Shown: positions 1-7,034, counted from the stretch's first letter. The stretch is 14,029 bases of DNA from Dehalococcoidia bacterium (GCA_030745955.1 JASLNQ010000029.1:1-14029), one strand, 5' to 3'. Translations and numbers: made by a program. Notes: generated from the sequence alone by a model not told the origin.

Positions 1-126
1 GTCGGTCAGGGACTGGTACGCGTGTGCGGCCGCCAGTAGCCGGGCCTCGGCGAAGGGCCGTCCCACCAGTTGGAAGGCGACCGGAAGGCCCGCGTCCGCG
101 AACCCGCAGGGAACGCTGATCGCGGG
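1..126 (-). CDS. Amidase-signature family protein, C-terminal fragment
   Basis: Read on the minus strand from 126 to 1, this frame is open and gives PAISVPCGFADAGLPV, then QLVGRPFAEARLLAAAHAYQ. This is the characteristic C-terminal region of amidase-signature hydrolases (GatA-like amidases), where PA[IL]S[VL]P is followed by GLP...QL[VI]GRPF and an AHAYE-like helix. The catalytic Lys-Ser-Ser region would lie several hundred residues further N-terminal and is absent. In its place is plus-strand histidyl-tRNA synthetase sequence. The frame runs off the window at base 1, and family length suggests only a few residues are missing there. Specific substrate, or membership in the GatCAB complex, cannot be told from about 42 residues. 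The piece is either a truncated gene or one side of a chimeric join. Confidence 0.8.
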
Positions 127-547
127 CGGGCGATACGATCCGCTGATCGGTATCCTGGGCGGCCAGGAAACTCCGGGAATCGGGTTTGGGTCTGGTTTTG
201 AACGCATGATTCTCGAACTGAAGAAGCAGGAAGCCCTAGTTAAGGCCCCGGAAGGACCCAGCGTTGTGGTGGTTTCACTCGGTGGCGCTGGAGTTGCGGC
301 GGCGGCCCTCGCGACGGGACTCAGGGCTGTTGATATTTCAACTGTGCTGGCCCCGAAGCGTTCGATGAAGGCGCAGATGCGCTTTGCCAACAGCCTCGAC
401 GCTGCGAACGTGGTGATTCTCGGCGATCGCGAGGTTGAGCAGAACGTCGCCTCGGTGAAGAGCCTGGCCGAGGGTGGTGGGCAGTCTGAAATACCGCTCA
501 ACGCCGAATCTATAGCCGATTACCTCCGCTCTGCCGGAAACCAGTAG
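107..547 (+). CDS. hisS: Histidyl-tRNA synthetase, C-terminal part (5'-truncated)
   Basis: The frame open from base 2 to the TAG at 545-547 becomes recognisable HisRS at about base 107. QGTLIAGGRYDPL matches the histidine-binding AGGRYD loop. GIGFGSGFERMIL (about 176-214) is class II motif 3 with its ATP-binding arginine. The rest is the C-terminal anticodon-binding alpha/beta domain, with SMKAQMRFANSLDAANVVIL resembling the family's usual SLKAQMKYA...YVVIIG. An ATG at 206 exists but lies inside motif 3, so it cannot be the true start. Motifs 1 and 2 and most of the catalytic core (roughly the first two thirds of a protein of about 420 residues) are missing. Upstream of about 107-126 the DNA instead encodes an amidase on the other strand. 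The remaining piece could not charge tRNA-His, so an intact copy should exist elsewhere or the join is an artefact. It sits 79 bases upstream of prfA. Confidence 0.85.
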   Translation, partial: QGTLIAGGRYDPLIGILGGQETPGIGFGSGFERMILELKKQEALVKAPEGPSVVVVSLGGAGVAAAALATGLRAVDISTVLAPKRSMKAQMRFANSLDAANVVILGDREVEQNVASVKSLAEGGGQSEIPLNAESIADYLRSAGNQ

Positions 548-569
548 CGACTTTCCCCCCTTCGCTCAC

Positions 570-589
570 ATCTGGACGGAAGTTCAGAT
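570..589 (+). other. Candidate stem-loop between hisS and prfA
   Basis: ATCTGGAC / GTTCAGAT pair as an 8-bp stem (one G-T wobble) around a GGAA tetraloop, 22 bases after the hisS stop. No T-run follows, so it is not a convincing terminator. It could be an mRNA processing or attenuation hairpin. A second small inverted repeat, GTTAC-TG-GTAAC at 607-618, lies just before the prfA start. Confidence 0.35.
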
Positions 590-626
590 CTCACGCTTTC
601 TGAGCAGTTACTGGTAACCTCGAACC

Positions 627-1709
627 ATGCAGCAGTCAATGGAAGTCCGCCTGAAGGAAATCGCCGACCGGCACGGCGAGGTCGAACGTTTGATGTCGCA
701 GCCCGAAACTGCCTCAGACCCGAACGCCATCCGGAGGCTGGGCCGCGAGTACAGCCAGCTCCAGCACATTGTTGAACTCTGGAACGACCTGGTGCGCACG
801 CAATCCGACATGGACGGCGCACAGGAAATGATTGCCGAGGAGGACGATCCCGAGGTGCTAGAAATGGCGAAGGCCGAGGTGCTGGAGCTCCAGGAGAAAC
901 TCGCCACCCTCACCGATGAGGTCCGGCTCGAACTGCTTCCCAAGGACGAAACGGAACACGCCGACGCGGTAGTCGAGATTCGGGCCGGGACCGGTGGCGA
1001 TGAGGCGGGGCTTTTCGCGGCGGAGGTGTTCCGCATGTACCAGCGCTACTCGGAGACCCGCAAGTGGAAGCTGAAGGTCCTGAGCCAGAACGACACCGGA
1101 GTCGGCGGGCTGAAGGAAGTCACGGTTGAGATTGCCGGAGAACGCGCTTACCAGCGGTTGCACCTTGAAAGTGGGGTTCACCGTGTGCAGCGGGTGCCCG
1201 TGACCGAATCGCAGGGACGGATCCACACTTCAACGGCGACGGTCGTCGTGATGCCAAAGGCCGAGGAAGTCGATGTTGAGATAGTCGACAAAGACCTGAA
1301 GATCGACGTCTTTCACTCGGGCGGCGCGGGCGGCCAGAACGTCAATAAGCTGGCGACTGCCATCCGTATCACCCACCTACCGAGTGGCCTCGTGGTCCAG
1401 TGCCAGAACGAGCGGTCGCAGCTTCAAAATAAGCTGCAGGCGATGGAAATTCTGCGTTCCCGGCTGTGGGACATGGAGTTGCGGAAACAGCAGGAAGAAA
1501 TCAGCGCGAACCGGAAGGCGCAGGTTGGAACGGGTGACCGGTCGGAGAAAATCCGTACTTACAACTTCCCGCAGTCACGGATCACCGACCACCGCATTGG
1601 TTACACAAGCCACCAGATGCAGAACGTGCTCAGCGGCGAGCTCGATGGGTTCATCGACGCCCTGCTGCAGGAAGAGCAGGCACGCAAGCTGGTTGCTGCG
1701 GGCAACTAG
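627..1709 (+). CDS. prfA: Peptide chain release factor 1 (RF1)
   Basis: Full-length class I release factor of 360 residues, the same size as typical RF1. It recognises UAA/UAG in the ribosomal A site and triggers hydrolysis of peptidyl-tRNA. The N-terminal helical domain covers about residues 1-105. The codon-recognition tripeptide is PVT at 191-193 (VPVTESQGRIHTS), the PxT form that distinguishes RF1 from the SPF motif of RF2. The catalytic GGQ is at 235-237 (HSGGAGGQNVNK). No good Shine-Dalgarno sequence precedes ATG 627, and an in-frame ATG at 639 is an alternative start that would shorten the protein by four residues. It lies downstream of the hisS fragment and 17 bases upstream of prmC, whose product methylates Gln237 of this protein. 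Confidence 0.97.
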   Translation: MQQSMEVRLKEIADRHGEVERLMSQPETASDPNAIRRLGREYSQLQHIVELWNDLVRTQSDMDGAQEMIAEEDDPEVLEMAKAEVLELQEKLATLTDEVRLELLPKDETEHADAVVEIRAGTGGDEAGLFAAEVFRMYQRYSETRKWKLKVLSQNDTGVGGLKEVTVEIAGERAYQRLHLESGVHRVQRVPVTESQGRIHTSTATVVVMPKAEEVDVEIVDKDLKIDVFHSGGAGGQNVNKLATAIRITHLPSGLVVQCQNERSQLQNKLQAMEILRSRLWDMELRKQQEEISANRKAQVGTGDRSEKIRTYNFPQSRITDHRIGYTSHQMQNVLSGELDGFIDALLQEEQARKLVAAGN

Positions 1710-1726
1710 GCCGTATCGGGGGTCGG

Positions 1727-2617
1727 GTGACTGCCGAAACTGTCTCATCACTCATTCGCTCGATAACCACGCGACTGTCAGGGGTGGGAATCGAAGACGC
1801 AGGTATCGATGCGCGACTCCTTGTGCGGCATGCGTTTGGCTGGTCTGCCGAGGAGCAGCTTGGGCGACTGCCGGACCCTCCGCCACCCGACCGGCTTGAG
1901 CTGCTTGAGTCGCTGGTTGACCGTCGTGCGGAGCGGGAGCCGTTGCAGTACATCACGGGCAAGGCAGAATTTTATCGGCGGCGGTTCTCAGTAGATCCGC
2001 AAGTGCTGATCCCACGGCCTGAGACTGAGCAACTCGTCGTACAGGCCATCGGGTTCGTGCGTGCCCGCGGGATCGAAGCGCCCCGGGTAGCCGACATTTG
2101 CACGGGATCGGGAGCGGTAGCCATATCGCTGGCACTCGAAATGCCCGCTGCGGAGGTGATAGCGACCGACATTTCATCCGGCGCCCTGGAAATGGCTGAA
2201 CGGAACGCCACGGACCTCGGAGCTGAGGTCGGCTTTTTCGAGGGCAACCTGCTTGAGCCGCTGATGGGTGACGGGGATGGACCGGGTGAGGACGCAGGTG
2301 TAAGCGGGTTCGATGTGATTGTCTCCAATCCGCCGTACATCCTGCATGGTGCCATGCCCGGGCTCCAGGCGGAGGTCGGCAAAGAACCCGCCCTGGCGCT
2401 GGACGGGGGCGATGATGGGCTCGACGTGATCAGACCGCTTCTGGAGGGCGTTCAGGCCACTTTGAAGCCGGAGTGGAGCGCAGCCTACATAGAAATAGAT
2501 CCTCCAATTGCTGAATCAGTGCTAGAGCTGGCGGGGAGCCTGTTTCCAAACGCTTCGATATCGCTGCTGACGGACCTTGCGGGTTCGACACGCTGCCTGG
2601 CGATCGAAACTGGTTGA
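1727..2617 (+). CDS. prmC: Release factor glutamine methyltransferase (PrmC/HemK)
   Basis: SAM-dependent N5-glutamine methyltransferase acting on the GGQ glutamine of release factors, which raises termination efficiency. The N-terminal helical substrate-binding domain spans roughly residues 1-85. It is followed by the hallmark linker EPLQYITGKAEF (71-82) and PRPETEQLV (96-104). SAM motif I is ADICTGSGAVAISL (122-135), and the catalytic NPPY is at 201-204 within VIVSNPPYIL. Length is 296 residues, slightly above the usual 275-290, with a small acidic Gly/Asp insertion around 181-192 before the NPPY strand. The start is GTG at 1727, preceded by a GGGGGT stretch that could serve as ribosome binding site. 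It follows prfA by 17 bases, so enzyme and substrate are very likely co-transcribed. It is the last gene of the plus-strand operon. Confidence 0.95.
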   Translation: MTAETVSSLIRSITTRLSGVGIEDAGIDARLLVRHAFGWSAEEQLGRLPDPPPPDRLELLESLVDRRAEREPLQYITGKAEFYRRRFSVDPQVLIPRPETEQLVVQAIGFVRARGIEAPRVADICTGSGAVAISLALEMPAAEVIATDISSGALEMAERNATDLGAEVGFFEGNLLEPLMGDGDGPGEDAGVSGFDVIVSNPPYILHGAMPGLQAEVGKEPALALDGGDDGLDVIRPLLEGVQATLKPEWSAAYIEIDPPIAESVLELAGSLFPNASISLLTDLAGSTRCLAIETG

Positions 2618-2674
2618 CGATCCGCCAGACACCGCGAATATCGCAGCTGCTTCGTTCTCCCCGGGGGAAAAGGT

Positions 2675-2726
2675 CATGGCGCGTCCCCTCCCCGGATCCC
2701 TCCACAGGGGTCGGGACGCGGGCATG
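2675..2726. repeat. Long imperfect palindrome / intergenic hairpin element
   Basis: Between the convergent prmC and rpsI genes the sequence folds into a nested hairpin. CATG (2675-2678) pairs with CATG (2723-2726). CGCGTCCC (2680-2687) pairs with GGGACGCG (2713-2720), perfect over 8 bp. GATCCCT (2695-2701) pairs with AGGGGTC (2706-2712) around a CCAC loop with one G-T wobble. The only sizeable bulge is the 7 bases at 2688-2694. A self-complementary CCCCGGGG lies nearby at 2659-2666. No T-run follows on either strand, so it does not look like a standard intrinsic terminator. It may be a REP/MITE-like intergenic repeat. I cannot see whether other copies exist in the genome. Confidence 0.5.
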
Positions 2727-2756
2727 GCGTTCGATCAAGCGTTACCGCCCGACGGA

Positions 2757-2790
2757 GAAAACAAGAAGCCCCGAACGGAGTCGGGGCTTC
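2757..2790 (-). terminator. Intrinsic terminator of the ribosomal-protein operon
   Basis: GAAGCCCCGA (2765-2774) and TCGGGGCTTC (2781-2790) form a perfect 10-bp stem with a 6-base loop. On the minus strand the stem is followed by TTGTTTTCT (2764 down to 2756), a U-rich tract. It begins 26 bases after the rpsI stop. On the plus strand the stem is followed by TCGTGAG, so termination should be mainly for the minus-strand operon. Confidence 0.88.
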
Positions 2791-2816
2791 TCGTGAGATC
2801 GAACTGTAAGAACGGC

Positions 2817-3212
2817 CTAGCGCTTGGTGTACTGCGGTGCCTTTCGGGCTTTCTTCAAGCCGTACTTCTTGCTTTCCTTCATCCGCGGATCTCGGGTCAT
2901 GAGGCCAGCGGCCCGGAGCGGCTTGCGGTTGTTCTCGTCGAGTACCACGAGGGCGCGAGCGAGACCGTGCGCGAATGCGCCTGCCTGACCGGCCGCGCCA
3001 CCACCATGGGTCTTGGCAACGACCGTTACCTTGTCGGCCAAGTTTGTCGCCTGGAGGGGGCTGATCGCCTGCCGGAGCCACGCACCGACGGTAAACACTT
3101 CGTCGATCGGCTTGCCGTTCACGGTTGATCCACCGGGTGTGTTGTATACCCGCACCCGTGCGATTGCGGTCTTTCTGCGGCCAGTGCCGTAGTAATACTG
3201 CTGCTGAGTCAA
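2817..3212 (-). CDS. rpsI: 30S ribosomal protein S9
   Basis: S9 of the small subunit, 131 residues, close to the usual 130. [14 protein letters not shown] near the N-terminus and the basic C-terminal end [17 protein letters not shown] are diagnostic. That C-terminal tail reaches the P-site tRNA in the ribosome. The start codon is TTG at 3212-3210, directly after the rplM stop (TAG at 3215-3213). GGAGAG (3219-3224) lies 6 bases upstream of the TTG, so this non-ATG start is well supported and overlaps no alternative. It is the last gene of the minus-strand operon, followed by the terminator at 2757-2790. The L13-S9 pair is a conserved couple in bacteria. Confidence 0.97.
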   Translation of the reverse strand: MTQQQYYYGTGRRKTAIARVRVYNTPGGSTVNGKPIDEVFTVGAWLRQAISPLQATNLADKVTVVAKTHGGGAAGQAGAFAHGLARALVVLDENNRKPLRAAGLMTRDPRMKESKKYGLKKARKAPQYTKR

Positions 3213-4115
3213 CTATTTCTCTCCGGAATCGCCAGCTGGTTTGGCGGGTGTCTTTTTGGCTGTGGCTTTCCTGGCCGCTGGCTTTTTGGCGGCGGTTGCC
3301 TTTTTAGCTGCTGGTTTTTTCGCCGCAGGCTTTTTGGCAGCCGTTGTTTTCTTAGCTGTTGCCTTTTTGGCCGCGGGTTTCTTTGCGGCCGGTTTCCTGG
3401 TCGCGGGCTTTTTGGCAGCAGGCTTCTTCGCCGGAGCTTTCTTAGCCGGGGCCTTTTTGGCTGGAGTCGCAGCTACTGCAGCTTCAACTGGTTCGGGCGT
3501 TTCGGCGACGGGCACTTCTGCCTCGGGTTCCGGCGGAGCGGCTTTCTTTTTGGTGGCAGGCTTCCTTGCGGCCGGTTTCGTGGCGGCCTGTTTTTCTGCG
3601 GTCGCCTTCTTAACGGCTGCGGCCGCAGCTGCAGTTTCGGCCTTGGCGAGCGCCTCGGCCTCGCGACTTTCCCGTCGTTCCGATCCGATCACCTGTGCAG
3701 AATGTGGGTGCTCGGCACCGGCGTAGACCTTGAGCCGTCTGAGCATCTTTCGACCGAGCTTGTTTTTCGGGAGCATGCCCTTCACGGCCATCTCAATAAT
3801 CCGCTCGGGGAACCGCTCCTGCATCCGCTCGTACGGGATCTCTTTGAGGGTCCCGGGGTGCTGGCTGTATCGCTTGTAGATCTTTTTCTGGGCCTTGAGG
3901 CCGGTGACCCTGATCTTGCTGGCGTTGATGACGACTACGAAGTCGCCCGAGAGCAGGTGCGGCACATATTCGGGCTTATGCTTGCCCATCAGGAGTGTCG
4001 CAGCCTGGGTTGCGAGCCGACCCAAAACCTGGCCGCTGGCATCGAGTACCTGCCAGTCGTTCACCATGTCATTGGCGCTCGGGTTGTAATGCTTTAGCTT
4101 GGTAACCATGTTCAA
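3213..4115 (-). CDS. rplM: 50S ribosomal protein L13 with long Lys/Ala/Pro-rich C-terminal tail
   Basis: The first 140-150 residues are a normal L13: [41 protein letters not shown], then the C-terminal [24 protein letters not shown]...HPH. L13 binds 23S rRNA early in 50S assembly. A further 150 residues or so follow (3216-3668). First is an Ala/Glu/Lys segment, then an acidic Pro/Glu patch (about 194-212), then repeats of the [10 protein letters not shown] type (about 217-294) ending in GDSGEK. This tail resembles histone H1 or mycobacterial HU tails. The whole protein is 300 residues, about twice the family length, with no stop or frame break between core and tail. Two starts are possible: TTG at 4115 or, more likely for the family, ATG at 4109 ([12 protein letters not shown]). 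truA lies 18 bases upstream, and rpsI is contiguous downstream. Confidence 0.95.
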   Translation of the reverse strand: MNMVTKLKHYNPSANDMVNDWQVLDASGQVLGRLATQAATLLMGKHKPEYVPHLLSGDFVVVINASKIRVTGLKAQKKIYKRYSQHPGTLKEIPYERMQERFPERIIEMAVKGMLPKNKLGRKMLRRLKVYAGAEHPHSAQVIGSERRESREAEALAKAETAAAAAAVKKATAEKQAATKPAARKPATKKKAAPPEPEAEVPVAETPEPVEAAVAATPAKKAPAKKAPAKKPAAKKPATRKPAAKKPAAKKATAKKTTAAKKPAAKKPAAKKATAAKKPAARKATAKKTPAKPAGDSGEK

Positions 4116-4133
4116 TCCGTGAATTTCGACACT

Positions 4134-4943
4134 CTAGTTTACGCTTGGACTAATCGGATTTGCGGGTGAGATCGCGGGTAATCCGCACTCTCCTGCCCCG
4201 TTGTATGAAATCTCTTCCAGGCACAGGCCCTGTGCCGGCATGACGTGAGCAGCTGCACCACGTTCGTTAGAGTCGACAAGTTCGCCGAGCGTCCCTGCCG
4301 GTGCAGTACCGGTGCCCACGCTGTAAAGCACGCCCGCGATCCTGCGGATCTGCTGGTGCAGGAAGGCGTTTGCCGTGAGCCTGAACTCGACGCGGTCGGC
4401 AGTGCGAGTGACCAAGGCCGTCTCCACGACCCGGCGGGTGGGGGCGTCGAGCGGAGCTGCCGGGCCTGCGAACGCTGCGAAATCGTGCGAGCCGACCAGC
4501 GCCTGGCTGGCATCGTTCATCGCTGCTGCATCGAGGGGTTTGCGCACGTGGGTCACAAAATGACGGTCGAGCGCTGGTTCAGACCGGGCGTCGTTGAACG
4601 TGTACACGTAAGTGCGGGAAGACGCGTCGCCACGTGGATCGAACCCATCGGGTCCATCCGGGACAGCCTGCACGCAACGGATGCGTACGTCTTCTGCCAT
4701 GTAGTGGTTCAACGCTTTCCTGACCTGATCGGGTGCCATGTCGGTATCTTCATCGAAGCGACCGACCTGCCCCCTGGCGTGCACTCCCGAGTCGGTACGG
4801 CTTGCGAAGTGCACTCTTATGTTCTTGTTGAAGACCTGCCGCAGGGCGTTTTCCAATTCGCCCTGCACGGTCCTTGCGTTGGACTGGAGTTGCGAACCGT
4901 GGAATTCCGTTCCGTCGTACTCCACAACGAGTCCAAAGCGCAT
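4134..4943 (-). CDS. truA: tRNA pseudouridine(38-40) synthase
   Basis: TruA converts uridines 38-40 in the anticodon arm of many tRNAs to pseudouridine. The 269-residue length fits the family. The N-terminal YDGTEFHGSQLQ (9-20) is followed by SRTDSGVHARGQV (48-60), where Asp51 is the catalytic aspartate. The second half contains DFAAFAG and FLHQQIRRIAGVLYSVGTG, typical of the C-terminal half of the pseudo-dimeric fold. The start is ATG at 4943, 23 bases after the rplQ stop. It lies between rplQ and rplM, an arrangement known from several Gram-positive and related lineages. The final 20 residues or so are not strongly conserved-looking. Confidence 0.96.
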   Translation of the reverse strand: MRFGLVVEYDGTEFHGSQLQSNARTVQGELENALRQVFNKNIRVHFASRTDSGVHARGQVGRFDEDTDMAPDQVRKALNHYMAEDVRIRCVQAVPDGPDGFDPRGDASSRTYVYTFNDARSEPALDRHFVTHVRKPLDAAAMNDASQALVGSHDFAAFAGPAAPLDAPTRRVVETALVTRTADRVEFRLTANAFLHQQIRRIAGVLYSVGTGTAPAGTLGELVDSNERGAAAHVMPAQGLCLEEISYNGAGECGLPAISPANPISPSVN

Positions 4944-4966
4944 TTCTCTATGTAGACCTGTTCGTC

Positions 4967-5320
4967 CTAGTCGACCAGTTCGATTACGGCCATCTCCGCG
5001 GCGTCACCGGCACGCACACCCATGCGGGTTATCCGTGTGTAGCCGCCGGCGCGGTCCTTGAACCGGGGGCCAATGTCGTCGAACACTGCCCTGATAACGC
5101 GCTTGTCGGTGATGAACGCTGCGGCCTGGCGCCGGTCGTGAAGAGTGCCTCCCTTGCCCAGGGTGACCATCTTTTCGGCCAGCGGCCGTATTTCCTTCGC
5201 CTTGGCAACGGTAGTCTTAATCTGACCGTGCCGGAGGAGATCGGTGACCATTATTCGGAACATGGCCCTTCGCGACCCGGAGGCCCGGCCAAACTGCCGA
5301 CCCGATACCTTATGCCTCAC
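4967..5320 (-). CDS. rplQ: 50S ribosomal protein L17
   Basis: L17 of the large subunit, 117 residues from the chosen start. The family N-terminus MRHKVSGRxLGR appears here as (GTG)RHKVSGRQFGRASGSR, followed by RAMFRIMVTDLLRHGQIKTT and AKEIRPLAEKMVTLGK. The end is GVRAGDAAEMAVIELVD. I place the start at GTG 5320-5318 because AGGAG (5330-5334) lies 9 bases upstream and family homology begins exactly there. The longer open frame to 5353 adds 11 residues with no family match. The gene start overlaps the 3' end of rpoA by 11 bases, so its ribosome binding site lies within rpoA coding sequence. This predicts translational coupling. Confidence 0.96.
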   Translation of the reverse strand: MRHKVSGRQFGRASGSRRAMFRIMVTDLLRHGQIKTTVAKAKEIRPLAEKMVTLGKGGTLHDRRQAAAFITDKRVIRAVFDDIGPRFKDRAGGYTRITRMGVRAGDAAEMAVIELVD

Positions 5321-6398
5321 TGGAGTCGTCTCCTGAGCCTCCGGCATCATCACCGGCTACTGCTGCTTTCGGGCTGTCGTCTCCATCCGGGCCGTCGCCT
5401 CCGTCAGCGCTCTCGTCTTCGAGATCCTCATCCGGCAGGTATTCCTTCTCAGCGAGTTTGTCGTAGAGCTCGTCGAGGGATTTCTGACCGAAGTTCCGAA
5501 TCTTCAGCAGTTCACTTTTCGGCATGAGTAGCACTTCACCGACACGGTTGATGCCGGCGCGCTTCAGACAGTTGAGCGTCCGGGCCGATAGCGCGAGGGT
5601 TTCAACCAGGGTGTTGAATATTTCGGGTGAAAGGCCGCGTATTTCTGGGCCGGTTTCTTCCTCGGGCTCCTTATCGAGCCTCGTGAACAGGAAGAACCGC
5701 TCCATCAGCAGGTTGCCGGCCGACTGCATGGCCTCGAGCGGTGTGATCGTCCGGTCGGTCCACACTTCAATGACCAGCCGTTCGAGGTCGGAACGCTGTC
5801 CGACACGGGTCGACTCGACTGCGAAGTTGGCTTTGCGGACGGGTGTGTAGATGGCGTCGACTGGAAGCACGCCGATGGGAAGGCCCTCGTCGTGGCTCGC
5901 AGGTTCGTAGCCAACGCCCTGTTCGACGTTGAATTCAACCGAAAGCCGGGCCTCACCACTGTCGAGAGTGGCGAGGTGGTGCTCGGGGTTGACGATCTCG
6001 AAGTCGGCGGTGGCCATGATGTCGCCGGCGCGGACTTCGCCTTCACCGTCGACTTCAAGGCGGAGTCGCCCGGGGCGGTCGGCGAGCGAGCGGAGGCGAA
6101 TTCCCTTCACATTGAGCAGAAATTCGACGACCTCTTCCCGCATGTGCGGGACGGTGGAGTACTCGTGGTGGACCCCATCGATCTTCACCCACGTGACGGC
6201 GGTACCGGCCAGTGAATTCAGCAGCGATCGGCGCATGGGGTTGCCAAGGGTGACACCCCAGCCGCGTTCAAGCGGCTCGGCCACGAAGCGCCCGTAGGCC
6301 TCTTCGTTTTCCTGGATTGTAATTGCGAGGTCGGGGACCTCTGGTGTTGGCGGCGGCAGTTCTTCCTGAGGAGTAATGCCGTACATTCGTTCGAGCAT
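5310..6398 (-). CDS. rpoA: RNA polymerase alpha subunit
   Basis: Alpha subunit, 362 residues (usual about 310-330). The N-terminal domain that dimerises and nucleates RNA polymerase assembly spans about 25-235, with ERGWGVTLGNPMRRSLLNSL (44-63) and HHEYSTVPHMREEVVEFLLN. Here the conserved GNALRR reads GNPMRR. The C-terminal DNA- and activator-binding domain spans about 258-320 (SARTLNCLKRAGINRVGE, LLKIRNFGQKSLDE). Two appendages are unusual: a Pro-rich stretch at 16-21, and an acidic Gly/Asp/Ser tail from 321 to the end containing DEDLEDES and GDDAGGSGDDSSEA. The ATG at 6398 is backed by AGGAGGT (6410-6416), which contains the rpsD stop. The 3' end overlaps rplQ by 11 bases. Confidence 0.97.
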   Translation of the reverse strand: MLERMYGITPQEELPPPTPEVPDLAITIQENEEAYGRFVAEPLERGWGVTLGNPMRRSLLNSLAGTAVTWVKIDGVHHEYSTVPHMREEVVEFLLNVKGIRLRSLADRPGRLRLEVDGEGEVRAGDIMATADFEIVNPEHHLATLDSGEARLSVEFNVEQGVGYEPASHDEGLPIGVLPVDAIYTPVRKANFAVESTRVGQRSDLERLVIEVWTDRTITPLEAMQSAGNLLMERFFLFTRLDKEPEEETGPEIRGLSPEIFNTLVETLALSARTLNCLKRAGINRVGEVLLMPKSELLKIRNFGQKSLDELYDKLAEKEYLPDEDLEDESADGGDGPDGDDSPKAAVAGDDAGGSGDDSSEA

Positions 6399-6407
6399 CG
6401 GCGCGAA

Positions 6408-7034
6408 CTACCTCCTGGAGTAATACTCCACTATTTGGCGGGTGTCGATAGCGAGCTCGACGTCGGTCATTTTCGGTGTCGTAACGACTTCGCCAATGGC
6501 CTTTTCAGAATCGACATTGAGCCAACCGGGCACTACCGAGTTGGAACCCATGCCGGAAGAAACGATTTCGAACAGCCCGGTGTCTTTCGACTTTTCCCGC
6601 CAGCTAACGCGGTCGCCCGGCGTCACCTGGAACGAGGGGATGTTCACTTTTTTGCCGTTTACCTGGATATGCCCGTGTCCGACGATTTGCCGGGCCTGCG
6701 GGCGCGAGTCGGCAAAACCGAGCCGATAAACGACATTGTCGAGCCGGCTCTCGAGGAGCTGCAGCAGGCGGTCGCCTGTTACGCCTTCGAGTCGGCTTGC
6801 TTTCTTGTAGTAGTTTCGGAACTGTCGTTCGAGCACGCCGTAAATAGCGCGTGCCTTCTGCTTCTCCCGCAGCTGCGTGCCGTATTCAGAAATACGCCGT
6901 CGTCGCTGCTGGGTTGATTTGTCGCCCGGTGAGCTCTTTCTTCGCTCCCAGGCGCACTTGCCTGCGGGGCGTGAGCAGAGCTTCATTCCGAAGCGGCGGC
7001 AGTCCTTGCATTTAGGTCCGGTGTACCGTGCCAT
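6408..7034 (-). CDS. rpsD: 30S ribosomal protein S4, four-cysteine form
   Basis: S4, a primary 16S rRNA-binding assembly protein, 208 residues as usual. The N-terminus MARYTGPKCKDCRRFGMKLC carries Cys9, Cys12, Cys20 and Cys27, consistent with a zinc-binding knuckle as in Thermus-type S4. REKQKARAIYGVLERQFRNY and the S4 RNA-binding domain (RLDNVVYRLGFADSRPQARQ, HGHIQVNGKKVNIPS) follow, ending in VEYYSRR. AGGAA lies just before ATG 7034. The stop (6408-6410) is embedded in the Shine-Dalgarno sequence of rpoA, with 9 bases between the two genes. The 98 bases separating it from rpsK show no clear promoter or terminator. Confidence 0.97.
   Translation of the reverse strand: MARYTGPKCKDCRRFGMKLCSRPAGKCAWERRKSSPGDKSTQQRRRRISEYGTQLREKQKARAIYGVLERQFRNYYKKASRLEGVTGDRLLQLLESRLDNVVYRLGFADSRPQARQIVGHGHIQVNGKKVNIPSFQVTPGDRVSWREKSKDTGLFEIVSSGMGSNSVVPGWLNVDSEKAIGEVVTTPKMTDVELAIDTRQIVEYYSRR
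6410..6416 (-). promoter_or_regulatory. Ribosome binding site of rpoA overlapping the rpsD stop
   Basis: On the minus strand AGGAGGT ends 11 bases before the rpoA ATG, and its last three bases fall in or next to the rpsD TAG. It is the strongest anti-16S match in the window. It implies that terminating ribosomes on rpsD can re-initiate on rpoA. Confidence 0.8.

Noticed and set aside
206..547. A complete small 113-residue protein starting at ATG 206
   Set aside because: The ATG lies inside HisRS motif 3, and clear HisRS homology continues upstream in the same frame to about 107. It is a truncated hisS, not an independent gene.
2577..3128. Plus-strand open frame spanning the prmC-rpsI gap and into rpsI
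   Set aside because: It overlaps prmC and rpsI in antisense, covers the terminator and palindrome, and has no recognisable protein features.
3234..3467. Possible programmed frameshift at A-runs in the L13 tail
   Set aside because: The A5-A6 runs fall in AAA AAA or AAA AAG codons whose frame does not place a proper slippery heptamer, and the zero frame stays open to the stop next to rpsI.
3241..3726. Plus-strand open frame with regular hydrophobic [15 protein letters not shown] repeats, looking like a membrane protein
   Set aside because: It is the antisense shadow of the Lys/Ala/Pro-rich L13 tail (AAA/AAG codons read as TTT/CTT). No ribosome site or independent support.
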